Assembly (NCBI RefSeq): GCF_965200585.1
Contig: NZ_OZ241361.1
Origin: Bacterioplanoides sp965200585
GTDB taxonomy: Bacteria > Pseudomonadota > Gammaproteobacteria > Pseudomonadales > Oceanobacteraceae
DNA: 64,000 bases
Direction: 5' to 3' (one strand)
Shown here one piece after another: positions 48,382 to 58,251 of this stretch. Both the position numbers and the translations under genes were made by a program. The notes below the pieces were generated by a model. It made no database searches. It was not told where the DNA came from and was given only the letters and a program-made list of their open reading frames with translations. Every line of letters starts with the position of its first letter. Position 1 is the stretch's first letter.

Positions 48382-50304
48382 TTATTCAGGAACGACAATC
48401 CGTACCCGGCCTGAATCTTCTAAACCACCTTTATCAGCACCATTCTGAGACAAAATATAATAGTCCCCTCCCACGCCTTGCTGGGCAACCGCAATAAACA
48501 TATCGAATTGAGCCTCGCCGACAATGGCATCGCCTATTTGCTCACCCGAAGTGGCACTAAACAAACGAACAGAACCTGCGTCTTCAATACCATTTTCGTT
48601 GTCAAAAAACGATATAACCACATAATTACCGCTATTCAATTCAACAATGCCACTACGTCCTAATTGGTCAGTTGCAGATTCTCCTGCTTTCAGAGTTCCA
48701 ATAGTCTCGCCCGTTGCTCCGTTAAATAGCTGAACAGAACCGGCGAAAGTAACACCATTCACTGTATCAGTCTGAGAACTCACCAGGTAATTATTATTAC
48801 TAAAAGCAGCCACACCGGTAAATCCGATACGATCATCTTGATTATCACCTACAAAGGCTTCACCAATTTGCTCGCCGGTACGACCATTTATCAGGCGAAC
48901 TGAACCAGAATCTGTGACTGAATTTTCATCATCAAGATGTGAAGCAACAACATAATTACCATTATTCAGTACACGCACCCCCCTAGAGCCCAAAGAATCA
49001 CCAATATTATCACCAGCTAACGGCTGACCAATAGGCTGTCCCGTTTCGCCATTGATCAAACGTACAGAACCAACATCTTCCAGACCATTTTCGTTATCGG
49101 ATGCGGAAGCAATGACATAATTCCCCCCAGGCAACACAGTGATATCACCACCAATCTGATCATTGTTCGCATCACCCACAATCGGCGAACCAATAGCTGC
49201 ACCGGTTTCACCATCAAACAAACGCACACTCCCGGCATATGACACACCCTTTTCATTATCATTGGCTGATGCCACTACATAATTACCGTTATCAAGTGTA
49301 AACGTACCGTTACTTCCAATCAGATCGTCTGTCTGATCTCCGTAAAAAGTAGAACCAATTTGCTCACCCGTTATCGCATTAAACAATCTCACTGAGCCAG
49401 CACGAGAGATATCACCAAGATTATCGTCAGGAGAAGTGATGACATAGTTGCCGTTCTTTAAGATGGCTAATTTTTTTCTTCCGAGTCGATCATTTTCCTG
49501 ATCACCAAACAATGTGGTTCCAATCTGCCGGCCTGTTTCACCGTCTACGAGTACAACCGAACCAACATCTTCAAGCGCACCATTGCTGGCGCTGGACGAC
49601 ACAATCACATAATTATTATTTGGTAGTGCATAAACATCACTACCAAAAACGTCGTTTTCAGCGACTCCTGTTAACGGCTCACCTATCGGTTCTCCAGTGA
49701 CCCCATTCAGTAACTGAACAGAACCTACACCGGATAAATTCCCTACAGCAGTACTGGGAGAAGCGACAACCAAGTGCCCATTAGTGAGTTGAGTAATACC
49801 GCCACTGCCCAAAAACGCATTAGCCGTTTTTCCGGTAACAATCGCCAACTGCTCTCCAGTACGACCATGCATCAGGCGAACAGATCCAGCATTAGCAATA
49901 CCATCAACCGTGTCATTCGGTGACGCGATCACATAATTATCACCAACTAACGCAATTCGACGACCAATCTGATCGTTTCCATTATCACCGTAGACACTGG
50001 AAATCGGAGTAGCAGAACGTGGGCTGTACAAATGCACCGCTCCATTTTTTTCTACCACGCTGGAGTCGCCCGAGTCGGTCACCACGATATTACCATTCGG
50101 TAATTGCAATACCTGTGAGCCAAACTTATCTCCAGCCCCCGGGGTTGGATCCAGTAATTCCAGAGAAGTGGTGGGAGTCAGCGGTTCAGGATTTGGGCTG
50201 ACTTCCGGGCCACCACCGCCACCACTACTGCCACCGCAGGCGCTGATAGCGATTGAGAGAGCAGTAACAAGAAGTGATTTATTTTTGAGCGAAAAAGCAG
50301 GCAT
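48382..50304 (-). CDS. FG-GAP-like repeat lipoprotein (paralog 1)
   Basis: A 640-residue outer-membrane lipoprotein precursor. The signal peptide ends SISAC-type (ISAC, cysteine 23), followed by a Gly/Ser-rich spacer. The rest is about eleven tandem units of roughly 54 residues. A typical unit reads GDxxxDxxG, then LxNGNYVVAS, then DxENGxxxAGSVRLFNG, then TGExIG. This pattern resembles FG-GAP/integrin-alpha-like beta-propeller repeats, with Asp/Asn-rich loops that may bind calcium. Eleven units exceed a normal seven-bladed propeller. No enzyme domain is present. A paralog lies 196 bases upstream, in the same direction. Likely a surface protein for adhesion or binding; the ligand is unknown. 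Confidence 0.8.
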   Translation of the reverse strand: MPAFSLKNKSLLVTALSIAISACGGSSGGGGGPEVSPNPEPLTPTTSLELLDPTPGAGDKFGSQVLQLPNGNIVVTDSGDSSVVEKNGAVHLYSPRSATPISSVYGDNGNDQIGRRIALVGDNYVIASPNDTVDGIANAGSVRLMHGRTGEQLAIVTGKTANAFLGSGGITQLTNGHLVVASPSTAVGNLSGVGSVQLLNGVTGEPIGEPLTGVAENDVFGSDVYALPNNNYVIVSSSASNGALEDVGSVVLVDGETGRQIGTTLFGDQENDRLGRKKLAILKNGNYVITSPDDNLGDISRAGSVRLFNAITGEQIGSTFYGDQTDDLIGSNGTFTLDNGNYVVASANDNEKGVSYAGSVRLFDGETGAAIGSPIVGDANNDQIGGDITVLPGGNYVIASASDNENGLEDVGSVRLINGETGQPIGQPLAGDNIGDSLGSRGVRVLNNGNYVVASHLDDENSVTDSGSVRLINGRTGEQIGEAFVGDNQDDRIGFTGVAAFSNNNYLVSSQTDTVNGVTFAGSVQLFNGATGETIGTLKAGESATDQLGRSGIVELNSGNYVVISFFDNENGIEDAGSVRLFSATSGEQIGDAIVGEAQFDMFIAVAQQGVGGDYYILSQNGADKGGLEDSGRVRIVVPE

Positions 50305-50430
50305 TTATACCTCCATGTAAGAAACAGTAGTATTTTTGTTACTAATAATTACTTAGTTTCGCATACCCGAAAGAGCGATGTATAGCGAAAAAGCATGCTG
50401 TCATGGAAGTGTCACAATACTTTCTTACTA

Positions 50431-50462
50431 AAAAGCGCCAAGCCGAATATTCGGCTGGCGCT
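50431..50462 (-). terminator. Strong terminator between the two repeat lipoprotein genes
   Basis: A 16-bp palindrome AGCCGAATATTCGGCT (50441-50456) is extended by AGCGCC (50434-50439) and GGCGCT (50457-50462), with one bulged A. An A-run precedes it on the plus strand. It lies 38 bases beyond the stop of the upstream paralog, so the two genes are probably transcribed separately. Confidence 0.8.
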
Positions 50463-50500
50463 CATTGAGAAAATAATAAGAAAAGAAGAGAGATTATTGC

Positions 50501-52441
50501 TTAAGGCAGCACAATCCGCACCCGCCCAGAATCTTCTAAACCACCTTTATCAGCACGACGCTGAGTCAGAATAAAGTAGTCACCGCCCACGCCTTGCTGA
50601 GCAACCGCAGCTGACATATCGTCAGTAGCTTCACCAACAATGGCATCTCCGATCTGTCTTCCGTTATTGCCATCAAACAAACGCACGGAACCCGCATCAA
50701 CAATGCCATTTTCATCATCATCTGAAGACAACACCACATACTTACTGCTGGCCAATGCGATACCACGATCACGACCTAACAAGTCGTCCTCGATATCACC
50801 AACAGTTGCATCGCCAATGGCCGCACCGTTCGAGCCATTAAACAAGCGGATTGAACCCGCATCATCCACACCATTCACCGTATCGCCGGCAGCTAACACC
50901 ACATAGTTGTTGTTATTCAGTGCCAGTACCCGACCTATGGCATCGGTTGGGTCGTTTCCTGTGAATAAGGCAATTTCTTCTCCGGTATCACCATCCATCA
51001 AGCGCACGGAGCCAGCATTGCTTACACCATTTACGTCATCAAGCTGTGACGCCACCACATAGTTACCATTATTCAATGCAACAACACCCAGGGTACTGAG
51101 CATATCCTGGTCATTATCACCAACTAGAGCTGGGCCAATTTGTACACCCGTGGTGCCATTCACCAAACGAACTGAACCGGCCTCGGTGACACCATTTTCA
51201 TCATCGAATCGAGTACGAATAACATAATTCCCATTTGGTAAAACCGTGATTCGGCCAAACTGATCACCAGCTGAATCACCTCGAATCGGCGTACCAATGG
51301 CGGCACCTGTTGTGCCATTAAATAACCGCACGCTACCACCAATAACGCCGTTATTGCTATCGGAAGGCGAGGCCACGACATAATTTCCATTCCCTAAGGA
51401 GTAGGTGCCCAGTGAACCTAGCTGATGACTAGCAGCCTCACCAAACAGAGTCGCGCCAATCTGCGCCCCGGTACTGCCATTAAATAAACGTACTGACCCA
51501 GCTCGCGTGGCATCGCCGTTATTTTCCAGAGAAGAAGTCACGACATAATTGCCGTTGCCCAGATCGACAGCATCATTACGACCGACGGTATCATTCGCCT
51601 CATCACCATTGAGAGTGGCACCCATTTGTTCACCGGTTTCACCGTTCACCAAAACCACACTGCCCGCGTTTTCAATACCATTAACATCAGCGTTCAACGA
51701 AGTGATCACATAATTGTTATTGCTTAGCACAAACACCTTGTTACCAAAGCGATCATTTTCAGCAACACCAGTTAACGGCTCGCCAATGGCCTGCCCTGTT
51801 TCACCATTTACCAGCCAAACAGAACCAACACTGGACAGGTTGCCCTGTGCGGCATTCGGTGAAGCAACCACAAAATTTCCGTTGCCCAGTTCGGTAATGC
51901 TTCCGCTGCCTAGCAGCGCATTAGCTGTTGGGCCTGACACCATAGCGACCTGTTCACCGGTATTGCCATTCATCAGCCGCACTGAACCCGCATCGACCAG
52001 GCCATTCACATCATCAAATGGCGAAGCAATAACGTAATAAGCATCGCCCACCAGCTCGACAATACTGCCAAGTGAGTCATTGGCATTGTCACCATAAAGA
52101 CTGGCAATTGGCGTGGCAGAAAGTGGGCTGTATAAATGCACCGCACCATTGTGCTCAGCAACACTGGAGTCCAACTGGTCTCTCACAACAATGTTGCCAT
52201 TTGATAGCTGAACTATGCCTGTGGAACCAAATTCATCACCAGCGCCCGGGGTTGGATCGATTAATTCAAGTGATGCTGTTGGTACTTGTAATGGTGTTGG
52301 TGTGATGGCTGTTGGAGCTTGCGGGTCGGTGCCAGGATCGGGATTGCCACCGCCACCGCCACCGCCACCGCCACAAGCGCTGACAGCCGCAGATAAAATA
52401 GCAACCAGAAGTGATTTATTTTTTATTGGAAAATCTGGCAT
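50501..52441 (-). CDS. FG-GAP-like repeat lipoprotein (paralog 2)
   Basis: A 646-residue lipoprotein precursor closely related to the one at 48382-50304: MPDFPIKNKSLLVAILSAAV then SAC with cysteine at 23, and a Gly run of eight residues. About eleven units of roughly 54 residues share the pattern GDxxxDxxG / LxNGNYVVAS / DDxNGVxxAGSVRLxNG / TGxxIG. The final unit (AVAQQGVGGDYFILTQRRADKGGLEDSGRVRIVLP) is the best-conserved end shared with the paralog. Same fold and location are expected. The Gly tract is encoded by a hexanucleotide repeat (52346-52374). Confidence 0.8.
   Translation of the reverse strand: MPDFPIKNKSLLVAILSAAVSACGGGGGGGGGNPDPGTDPQAPTAITPTPLQVPTASLELIDPTPGAGDEFGSTGIVQLSNGNIVVRDQLDSSVAEHNGAVHLYSPLSATPIASLYGDNANDSLGSIVELVGDAYYVIASPFDDVNGLVDAGSVRLMNGNTGEQVAMVSGPTANALLGSGSITELGNGNFVVASPNAAQGNLSSVGSVWLVNGETGQAIGEPLTGVAENDRFGNKVFVLSNNNYVITSLNADVNGIENAGSVVLVNGETGEQMGATLNGDEANDTVGRNDAVDLGNGNYVVTSSLENNGDATRAGSVRLFNGSTGAQIGATLFGEAASHQLGSLGTYSLGNGNYVVASPSDSNNGVIGGSVRLFNGTTGAAIGTPIRGDSAGDQFGRITVLPNGNYVIRTRFDDENGVTEAGSVRLVNGTTGVQIGPALVGDNDQDMLSTLGVVALNNGNYVVASQLDDVNGVSNAGSVRLMDGDTGEEIALFTGNDPTDAIGRVLALNNNNYVVLAAGDTVNGVDDAGSIRLFNGSNGAAIGDATVGDIEDDLLGRDRGIALASSKYVVLSSDDDENGIVDAGSVRLFDGNNGRQIGDAIVGEATDDMSAAVAQQGVGGDYFILTQRRADKGGLEDSGRVRIVLP
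52346..52374. repeat. Hexanucleotide tract encoding the Gly linker
   Basis: Four complete GCCACC units plus GCCAC on the plus strand encode eight glycines on the minus strand, just after the lipidated cysteine of paralog 2. Gain or loss of a unit keeps the frame and would change only linker length. Confidence 0.85.
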
Positions 52442-52637
52442 ACATACCTCTTGGTAAAATACAGGTCATTTACTAACAATTTCTGAGTCTCTCACATCAC
52501 ACAATGTCTTAATAGAGCTCACACATCTGTCATATAAATGTCATACTCCGCCACACAGGAAGTGGTTGAAAAATTCGTTACAATAAACCGCTAAAGTCGC
52601 AACATTGCTTAATAACACCGGCTCACATCGGCAGATC

Positions 52638-53339
52638 ATGAAACTCGACGACATTAAAAAACTGCACCAGAAAAAATACCGTACTCAGTTTGGCTGTTAT
52701 CTGGTAGAAGGTGAGCACTTGCTGCTGGAGCTGGAGAAGACATCACTGAAACAATGTGAAGTACTGGTGACCGAGCAATATCAGGACTGGCCGACCCGCT
52801 TTAAAAAGACGTTGATCAGCGGCAAAAAGATGGCGACCATTTCAGATACCAAGTCGCCACAGGGCATTATTGCGGTTGTGTCATTTGAGTCGTTAAAAGT
52901 GCCTGTTTCGTCCAAAGCCATTTACCTCTATGAAGTACAGGACCCGGGCAACTTAGGCACAATCTTGCGCACCCTGGGATGGTTTGGCGGTTATAAATGC
53001 ATTCTCAGCCCCGGTAGTGTCGACCCGTTTAATCCAAAGGTAGTACGTTCCAGCATGGGGGCTATTTTCCATGTGGATATTGAACAGGATGTAACACTGG
53101 AGCTGCTGCAACAACGCTTCCCAAGAATTGCCACATTAGATATGAATGGCAGCAAATTAAGCGAGCCATCCTTTGGCGAGTTCGATTGCTATTTGTTTGG
53201 CAACGAAGCCCGAGGGGTGCCGAACGATCAACTATCCTGCTTTGAAGTATCGCCTTATACCATCACCGGCAATGGCGCGATTGAGTCTTTAAATTTAGCC
53301 ACTGCTGTTAATATGACGATGTATGAATTACACCGCTAA
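52638..53339 (+). CDS. TrmH/SpoU family RNA methyltransferase
   Basis: A 233-residue 2'-O-ribose methyltransferase from the ATG at 52638. A non-ATG start 33 bases upstream would add 11 residues and has no better support. The N-terminal substrate-binding part includes YLVEGEHLLLELEKT. The SPOUT knot has VQDPGNLGTILRTLGWFG, VRSSMGAIFHV, LFGNEARGVP and ESLNLATAVNMTMYE, motifs 1-3. Targets are rRNA or tRNA; which one cannot be told. It diverges from the repeat lipoprotein genes. Confidence 0.88.
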   Translation: MKLDDIKKLHQKKYRTQFGCYLVEGEHLLLELEKTSLKQCEVLVTEQYQDWPTRFKKTLISGKKMATISDTKSPQGIIAVVSFESLKVPVSSKAIYLYEVQDPGNLGTILRTLGWFGGYKCILSPGSVDPFNPKVVRSSMGAIFHVDIEQDVTLELLQQRFPRIATLDMNGSKLSEPSFGEFDCYLFGNEARGVPNDQLSCFEVSPYTITGNGAIESLNLATAVNMTMYELHR

Positions 53340-53365
53340 GCTGGTCTGGGTACAATTAACAGTCC

Positions 53366-54379
53366 CTAACATTGCGCCAGTTCCTGTAATTGTTTGCTGA
53401 TATTTTTTGCCAGCTCCATATTCTTGGCCGACCCTTGCTGGGATGCCATGGCGTCTTCTTTCAGTTGGCCTAAATCCTCGGCGATTTTCTGAGCATTACT
53501 GGTTTGCGTTTCAGTCTGGCGAATCATATTGCTTAACATTCCATCGACCTGCTGCAGTGCGGCTTCAGCATTCTGGCTGATACGTTCGCTACCGGCTTCA
53601 CCCTCATGGGTGGTCATCAGCGTTTTTTGCATTTGTTCACGAAATTGTTCAGAGCTTTGCAGAAACTCTTTTTCTGTACCCGTCAGGCTGTTGAGCAATT
53701 CGTTGATCTTTTCTGCTTGCTGACCCGCGTGGGCCGCCAGGTTTTTCACTTCGTCGGCCACCACCGCAAAACCACGACCCGCTTCCCCGGCACGTGCCGC
53801 TTCAATCGCTGCATTTAATGCTAATAAATTGGTTTGTTCTGAAATACCACGAATGGTTTGTGCCATTTCATGAATATCCTGAAATTGCTGATCAAAACTC
53901 TGCAATCTCTCCTGCTGCTGCCCCGACCAATCAACAGCCTGATGCAATTGCTGGCATAAGCGCTGCACTTTTGGATCGTTATCACGAATGCTCGCCGCTA
54001 ACTCATCCATCACACCGTGGCAGGCACGGGTTTGTTCAGCGATTTGTCCTGCATCGGCGGATAATTCTTCGGTCAGCCGCACCATATCTTCGGCAAAACT
54101 GATGCGCTGCCCTGAGGCTGCATTTACCCGGGTGGCGTTATTCAATACCGTAGCAGCCAGTTGATCGACATCACCCAAGCGCTGTTTGCAGACCGAATAT
54201 TCATCCTCAAGCGATAACTGTACATTATCGATATCTGGCTCATCAGCCGGAGCCTGCCACAGCACCACAACCGCCACCACTGCAAACACAGGCGGCAGCC
54301 AGAACAATCCAGGTAGCAGCCATTCGGCCAATAGCATGAGTAACAGAGCTGCCAGGGCAGCACCTTGTTGTACGGTCAT
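53366..54379 (-). CDS. Short methyl-accepting chemotaxis protein with membrane hairpin
   Basis: A 337-residue chemoreceptor. Two adjacent hydrophobic helices (about 6-24 and 27-43) leave no periplasmic ligand domain. The rest is a signalling coiled coil with the hairpin tip GISEQTNLLALNAAIEAARAGEAGRGFAVVADEVKNLA. No HAMP or PAS domain is visible. It could sense membrane or cytoplasmic state, or act with other receptors. It is convergent with the SpoU gene and has no neighbouring che genes. Confidence 0.88.
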   Translation of the reverse strand: MTVQQGAALAALLLMLLAEWLLPGLFWLPPVFAVVAVVVLWQAPADEPDIDNVQLSLEDEYSVCKQRLGDVDQLAATVLNNATRVNAASGQRISFAEDMVRLTEELSADAGQIAEQTRACHGVMDELAASIRDNDPKVQRLCQQLHQAVDWSGQQQERLQSFDQQFQDIHEMAQTIRGISEQTNLLALNAAIEAARAGEAGRGFAVVADEVKNLAAHAGQQAEKINELLNSLTGTEKEFLQSSEQFREQMQKTLMTTHEGEAGSERISQNAEAALQQVDGMLSNMIRQTETQTSNAQKIAEDLGQLKEDAMASQQGSAKNMELAKNISKQLQELAQC

Positions 54380-54632
54380 AACTCCAGTCCCGGTAAATCA
54401 AAACGATTGGACAAAAGTATAGACAGCCCTGACAAAAAGCGAGCTGTCATCACGAACGCATCCTGATTATGCGGAAAATCCCGATTGCTGCTGATCGCTT
54501 TCTGAGCGACAATGGCGCCCTTTTTTCACTCAGGGTAAAAAACTGGCTGTTTTTTGTTCTGAATCACTGGCTGAACCGTGCTTTTCGGCCAGACTAATAC
54601 GCATTATTTACCGTGATATTCAGGAGTCGTAC
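54380..54632. other. Divergent promoter region between chemoreceptor and tkt
   Basis: A 253-base gap with no gene. Several T-runs and inverted pieces (for example near GCGCCCTTTTTT at about 54515) are present, but no stable terminator or clear promoter pair. It must contain both promoters. AGGAGTCGTAC precedes the tkt start. Confidence 0.4.
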
Positions 54633-56636
54633 ATGACCTCTCGTTCCGAACTGGCCAATGCCATCCGTGCATTGAGCATGGACGCCGTTCAGAAAGCTAA
54701 ATCTGGCCACCCAGGTGCCCCAATGGGCATGGCCGACATCGCCGAAGTGTTATGGAACGACTACCTCAAGCACAACCCGGAAAACCCGGATTGGGCTGAC
54801 CGCGACCGCTTTATCCTGTCTAACGGTCACGGTTCTATGCTGATCTACTCGCTGCTGCACTTAGCTGGTTACGATCTGAGCATCGACGACATCAAAAACT
54901 TCCGTCAGCTGCACTCCAAAACTCCAGGTCACCCGGAGTACGGTTATGCACCAGGTATCGAGACCACCACCGGCCCTCTGGGTCAGGGCATCGCTAACGG
55001 CGTTGGTATGGCGACCGCAGAGAAAGTGTTGGCCGCTCAGTTCAACCGTGACGGTCACGACATTGTTGACCACCACACCTACGTATTCTTAGGTGATGGT
55101 TGCATGATGGAAGGGATCTCCCACGAAGCCTGTTCTTTAGCCGGCACCTTAGGCTTGGGCAAACTGGTTGCGTTCTACGACGACAACGGCATCTCCATTG
55201 ATGGTGAAGTTGAAGGCTGGTTCACCGACGATACCGTTAAGCGTTTTGAATCGTATGGCTGGCAGGTTATCCCACGCGTTAACGGCCATGATCCGGAAGA
55301 GATCAAACAAGCCATCGAAACCGCCCGTGAAAACACCGAGCAACCAACGCTGATCTGCTGCAAAACCATCATTGGTTTTGGCTCACCAAACAAAGAAGGC
55401 AAAGAAGACTGCCACGGCGCACCACTGGGCGACGACGAAATTGCTCTGACCCGTGAGCGTTTAGGCTGGAACCACGGCTCTTTCGAAATCCCTGAAAACG
55501 TCTATGAAGGCTGGAGCGCCAAAGAAAAAGGTGCCGCAGCCGAGCAAAGCTGGAACGACAAGTTCGCAGCGTACCAAGCGGCTTACCCGGAACTGGCGGC
55601 TGAATACAAGCGTCGTATGGCCGGTGATTTACCCGCTGATTTCTCTGAAAAAGCTCAAGCTTACATCGAAGAGTGTCAGGCCAAAGGTGAAGAAGTGGCT
55701 TCCCGTAAAGCCTCTCAGAACACCCTGAACGCATTTGGCCCACTACTGCCGGAATTTCTGGGCGGTTCTGCTGACCTGGCTGGCTCTAACCTGACTCTGT
55801 GGAAAGACGCTCAAGGCGTAAGCGATATAGATGCTTCCGGTAACTACCTGTTCTACGGCGTGCGTGAATTTGGCATGAGCGCCATGATGAACGGTATTGC
55901 TCTGCACAAAGGTTTTGTCCCTTACGGCGCTACCTTCCTGATGTTTATGGAATACGCCCGTAACGCGGTACGTATGGCAGCGCTGATGAAGCAACGCTCC
56001 ATCTTTGTATACACCCACGATTCTATTGGTCTGGGTGAAGACGGCCCGACACACCAACCGGTTGAGCAAGTGGCTAACCTGCGTAACACACCAAATCTGG
56101 AAACCTGGCGTCCGTGTGACACGGTTGAATCAGCAACGTGCTGGAAGTCGGCGGTTGAACGTGCTGATGGCCCAAGCGCATTGATCTTCTCTCGTCAGGG
56201 TTTGCAACATCAGCAGCGTACTGCTGAGCAGGTAAACAACATCGCCAAAGGTGGTTATATCCTGCGTGATGCTGTTAACCCAGAAACAGGCACTCCGGAT
56301 GCCATCATCATCGCCACTGGTTCTGAAGTGAAACTGGCGATGGAAGCGGCTGAGCAGCTGTCTGGCAAGCAGGTTCGCGTTGTTTCTATGCCGTCTGCCG
56401 AAGTGTTCTGCAAACAAGATGCGGCTTATATCGAATCCGTACTGCCAGCCGCAGTAACAGCTCGTGTAGCGGTTGAAGCCCTGCATAAAGACTTCTGGTA
56501 CAAGTTTGTTGGCCTGCAAGGCAAGATCATTGGCATGGACACCTTCGGTGAATCTGCACCAGCGAGTGAACTGTTTAAAGAGTTTGGCATTACTACTGAT
56601 GCGGTTGTTGACGCGGTTAATGAACTGACTGCATAA
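54633..56636 (+). CDS. tkt: Transketolase
   Basis: A 667-residue thiamine diphosphate enzyme (EC 2.2.1.1) moving two-carbon units in the pentose phosphate pathway. Key motifs: KSGHPGAPMGMADIAEVLW, DRFILSNGHGSMLIYSLLH, TTGPLGQGIANGVGMA, GDGCMMEGISHEAC (ThDP/Mg site) and EDGPTHQPVEQVANLR. Length is near the 663 of E. coli TktA. It is a single gene with a strong terminator. Codon use is strongly biased to frequent codons, as in highly expressed genes. Confidence 0.96.
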   Translation: MTSRSELANAIRALSMDAVQKAKSGHPGAPMGMADIAEVLWNDYLKHNPENPDWADRDRFILSNGHGSMLIYSLLHLAGYDLSIDDIKNFRQLHSKTPGHPEYGYAPGIETTTGPLGQGIANGVGMATAEKVLAAQFNRDGHDIVDHHTYVFLGDGCMMEGISHEACSLAGTLGLGKLVAFYDDNGISIDGEVEGWFTDDTVKRFESYGWQVIPRVNGHDPEEIKQAIETARENTEQPTLICCKTIIGFGSPNKEGKEDCHGAPLGDDEIALTRERLGWNHGSFEIPENVYEGWSAKEKGAAAEQSWNDKFAAYQAAYPELAAEYKRRMAGDLPADFSEKAQAYIEECQAKGEEVASRKASQNTLNAFGPLLPEFLGGSADLAGSNLTLWKDAQGVSDIDASGNYLFYGVREFGMSAMMNGIALHKGFVPYGATFLMFMEYARNAVRMAALMKQRSIFVYTHDSIGLGEDGPTHQPVEQVANLRNTPNLETWRPCDTVESATCWKSAVERADGPSALIFSRQGLQHQQRTAEQVNNIAKGGYILRDAVNPETGTPDAIIIATGSEVKLAMEAAEQLSGKQVRVVSMPSAEVFCKQDAAYIESVLPAAVTARVAVEALHKDFWYKFVGLQGKIIGMDTFGESAPASELFKEFGITTDAVVDAVNELTA

Positions 56637-56662
56637 GCCTTTCGCTTAATCCAATAAAAATT

Positions 56663-56695
56663 AGCCGCCATTGTTATTCAATGGCGGCTTTTTTA
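56663..56695 (+). terminator. Terminator of tkt
   Basis: AGCCGCCATTG (56663-56673) pairs with CAATGGCGGCT (56679-56689), 11 bp with a five-base loop, followed by a run of T. It lies 27 bases beyond the tkt stop. Confidence 0.88.
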
Positions 56696-56824
56696 TTTCT
56701 GCTCCACCTGCTACATTGGCTTCAGCAGATTAACACGCAAGTCACTGCTCGTTTCGGAAGCGTATTTATATTGTATTTATAAGGACACTTCTGAATTCCT
56801 TAATTTTTATTTTTAGGAGCAGTT

Positions 56825-58228
56825 ATGTCGACGAGCGCATCACAATCGTTATCTCACTCGCAGAAAAATATCTGGATTAAACATCCGCTGGCCTGTTTTA
56901 CTGCCAATAATACTGATGCCAGTAACGGTATTGTGATTAGTGGCGATCGTATTATCGAGCTGGTCGCTAAAGGCCAGCAACCGCAATCTGATATTCATCA
57001 GACCTTCGATGCCCGAGAGCATGTGTTATTGCCCGGCTTAATTAATACCCACCACCATTTTTATCAGACACTCACACGGGCCTGCCCTCCGGCACTGAAT
57101 AAAAAATTATTTCCGTGGTTACAGACTCTGTACCCTATTTGGGCCAAGCTGACTCCCGCAGCACATGCCACAGCAACCGAGCTGGTGATGGTGGAATTAA
57201 TGTTATCCGGTTGTACCACCGCCGCAGATCATCATTATTTATTTCCCCAAGGATTGGAGAGCGCGATTGACCAGCAAGCTGAGGTTGCGTTGAAGCTAGG
57301 AATGCGCGCGACCTTAACTCGCGGCTCTATGACTCTGAGTCAGAAAGACGGTGGTTTGCCTCCGGAAACAGTCGTGCAAACCGAGCAACAAATTCTCGAC
57401 GACAGTGAGCGCCTGATAAAACGCTGGCATCAACAAGATGAGAATGCTTTGGTCGAAATTGCACTCGCACCCTGCTCGCCCTTTTCTGTCACTCAGGACA
57501 TTATGAAAGCCAGTGCTGCACTGGCTGAAAAATATAACGTTGGCTTGCATACTCACTTAGCCGAAACCGAAGACGAAAATAATTTCTGCCTGAAGATGTT
57601 TGGTTTACGGCCACTGGATTATCTCGAATCTGTTGGCTGGTTAAATGAACGCACCTGGCTGGCGCATGGAATTCATTTTAATGATGAAGAAATTCTCCGT
57701 TTAGGAAAAGCTAACACTGGCATCTGTCATTGCCCATCCTCAAATATGGTATTGGCTTCGGGAATTTGTCGGGTCAATGAATTAAAAGCCGCAGGCAGCC
57801 CGGTCGGTTTAGGTGTTGATGGCAGCGCCTCTAATGACCACAGCAATTTAATGCAGGAAATTCGTCAGGCACTATTAATTCAGCGTTTACGCTACCAGGC
57901 CGATGAATTTACCCATCTGGATGCACTCGCCCTGGCGACAGCAGGATCTGCCGCCGTATTACGACGGCCGGATATTGGTGAATTAGCCGTTGGCAAAAAA
58001 GCCGATCTGGCGTTATTCAAACTCGATGAACCACGCTTCAGTGGTGCGCATGATCCTCTGGCCGCTCTGGTGTTATGTGGTGCCTCTCAAGCCGATGCGG
58101 TGATGATTAATGGTGAGTGGACAGTAAAAAATAAAGAGTGGCTGGCTGGTGATCTGAACGAGTTAATGGCGTGCCATCAGCAAGCAGCACAAACTCTATA
58201 CAATGCCTCCAATGGCACAAGTCGCTAA
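56825..58228 (+). CDS. 8-oxoguanine deaminase
   Basis: A 467-residue amidohydrolase that converts 8-oxoguanine to urate (EC 3.5.4.32), of the AtzB/TrzN-related group. Metal sites: GLINTHHHFYQTLTRA (HxH), HTHLAETEDEN, LAHGIHF and GLGVDGSASNDHSNLM. Length and motifs, especially NTHHHFYQTLTR and VDGSASND, fit the characterised oxidised guanine deaminases. It starts at an ATG with TAGGAGCAGTT upstream. No nucleobase transporter or uricase gene is adjacent. A related triazine or pterin amino-hydrolase activity is the alternative. Confidence 0.83.
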   Translation: MSTSASQSLSHSQKNIWIKHPLACFTANNTDASNGIVISGDRIIELVAKGQQPQSDIHQTFDAREHVLLPGLINTHHHFYQTLTRACPPALNKKLFPWLQTLYPIWAKLTPAAHATATELVMVELMLSGCTTAADHHYLFPQGLESAIDQQAEVALKLGMRATLTRGSMTLSQKDGGLPPETVVQTEQQILDDSERLIKRWHQQDENALVEIALAPCSPFSVTQDIMKASAALAEKYNVGLHTHLAETEDENNFCLKMFGLRPLDYLESVGWLNERTWLAHGIHFNDEEILRLGKANTGICHCPSSNMVLASGICRVNELKAAGSPVGLGVDGSASNDHSNLMQEIRQALLIQRLRYQADEFTHLDALALATAGSAAVLRRPDIGELAVGKKADLALFKLDEPRFSGAHDPLAALVLCGASQADAVMINGEWTVKNKEWLAGDLNELMACHQQAAQTLYNASNGTSR

Positions 58229-58251
58229 ACAAAATTCCATTACTCTGAGAT

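Noticed and set aside
48382..52441. CRISPR-like spaced repeats
   Set aside because: The repeats are coding, about 160 bases long and diverged, with no short identical repeat and unique spacers.
56696..56824. Possible purine riboswitch ahead of the 8-oxoguanine deaminase gene
   Set aside because: No conserved purine-aptamer core or paired loops are visible; the region is simply A+T-rich with a good ribosome binding site.
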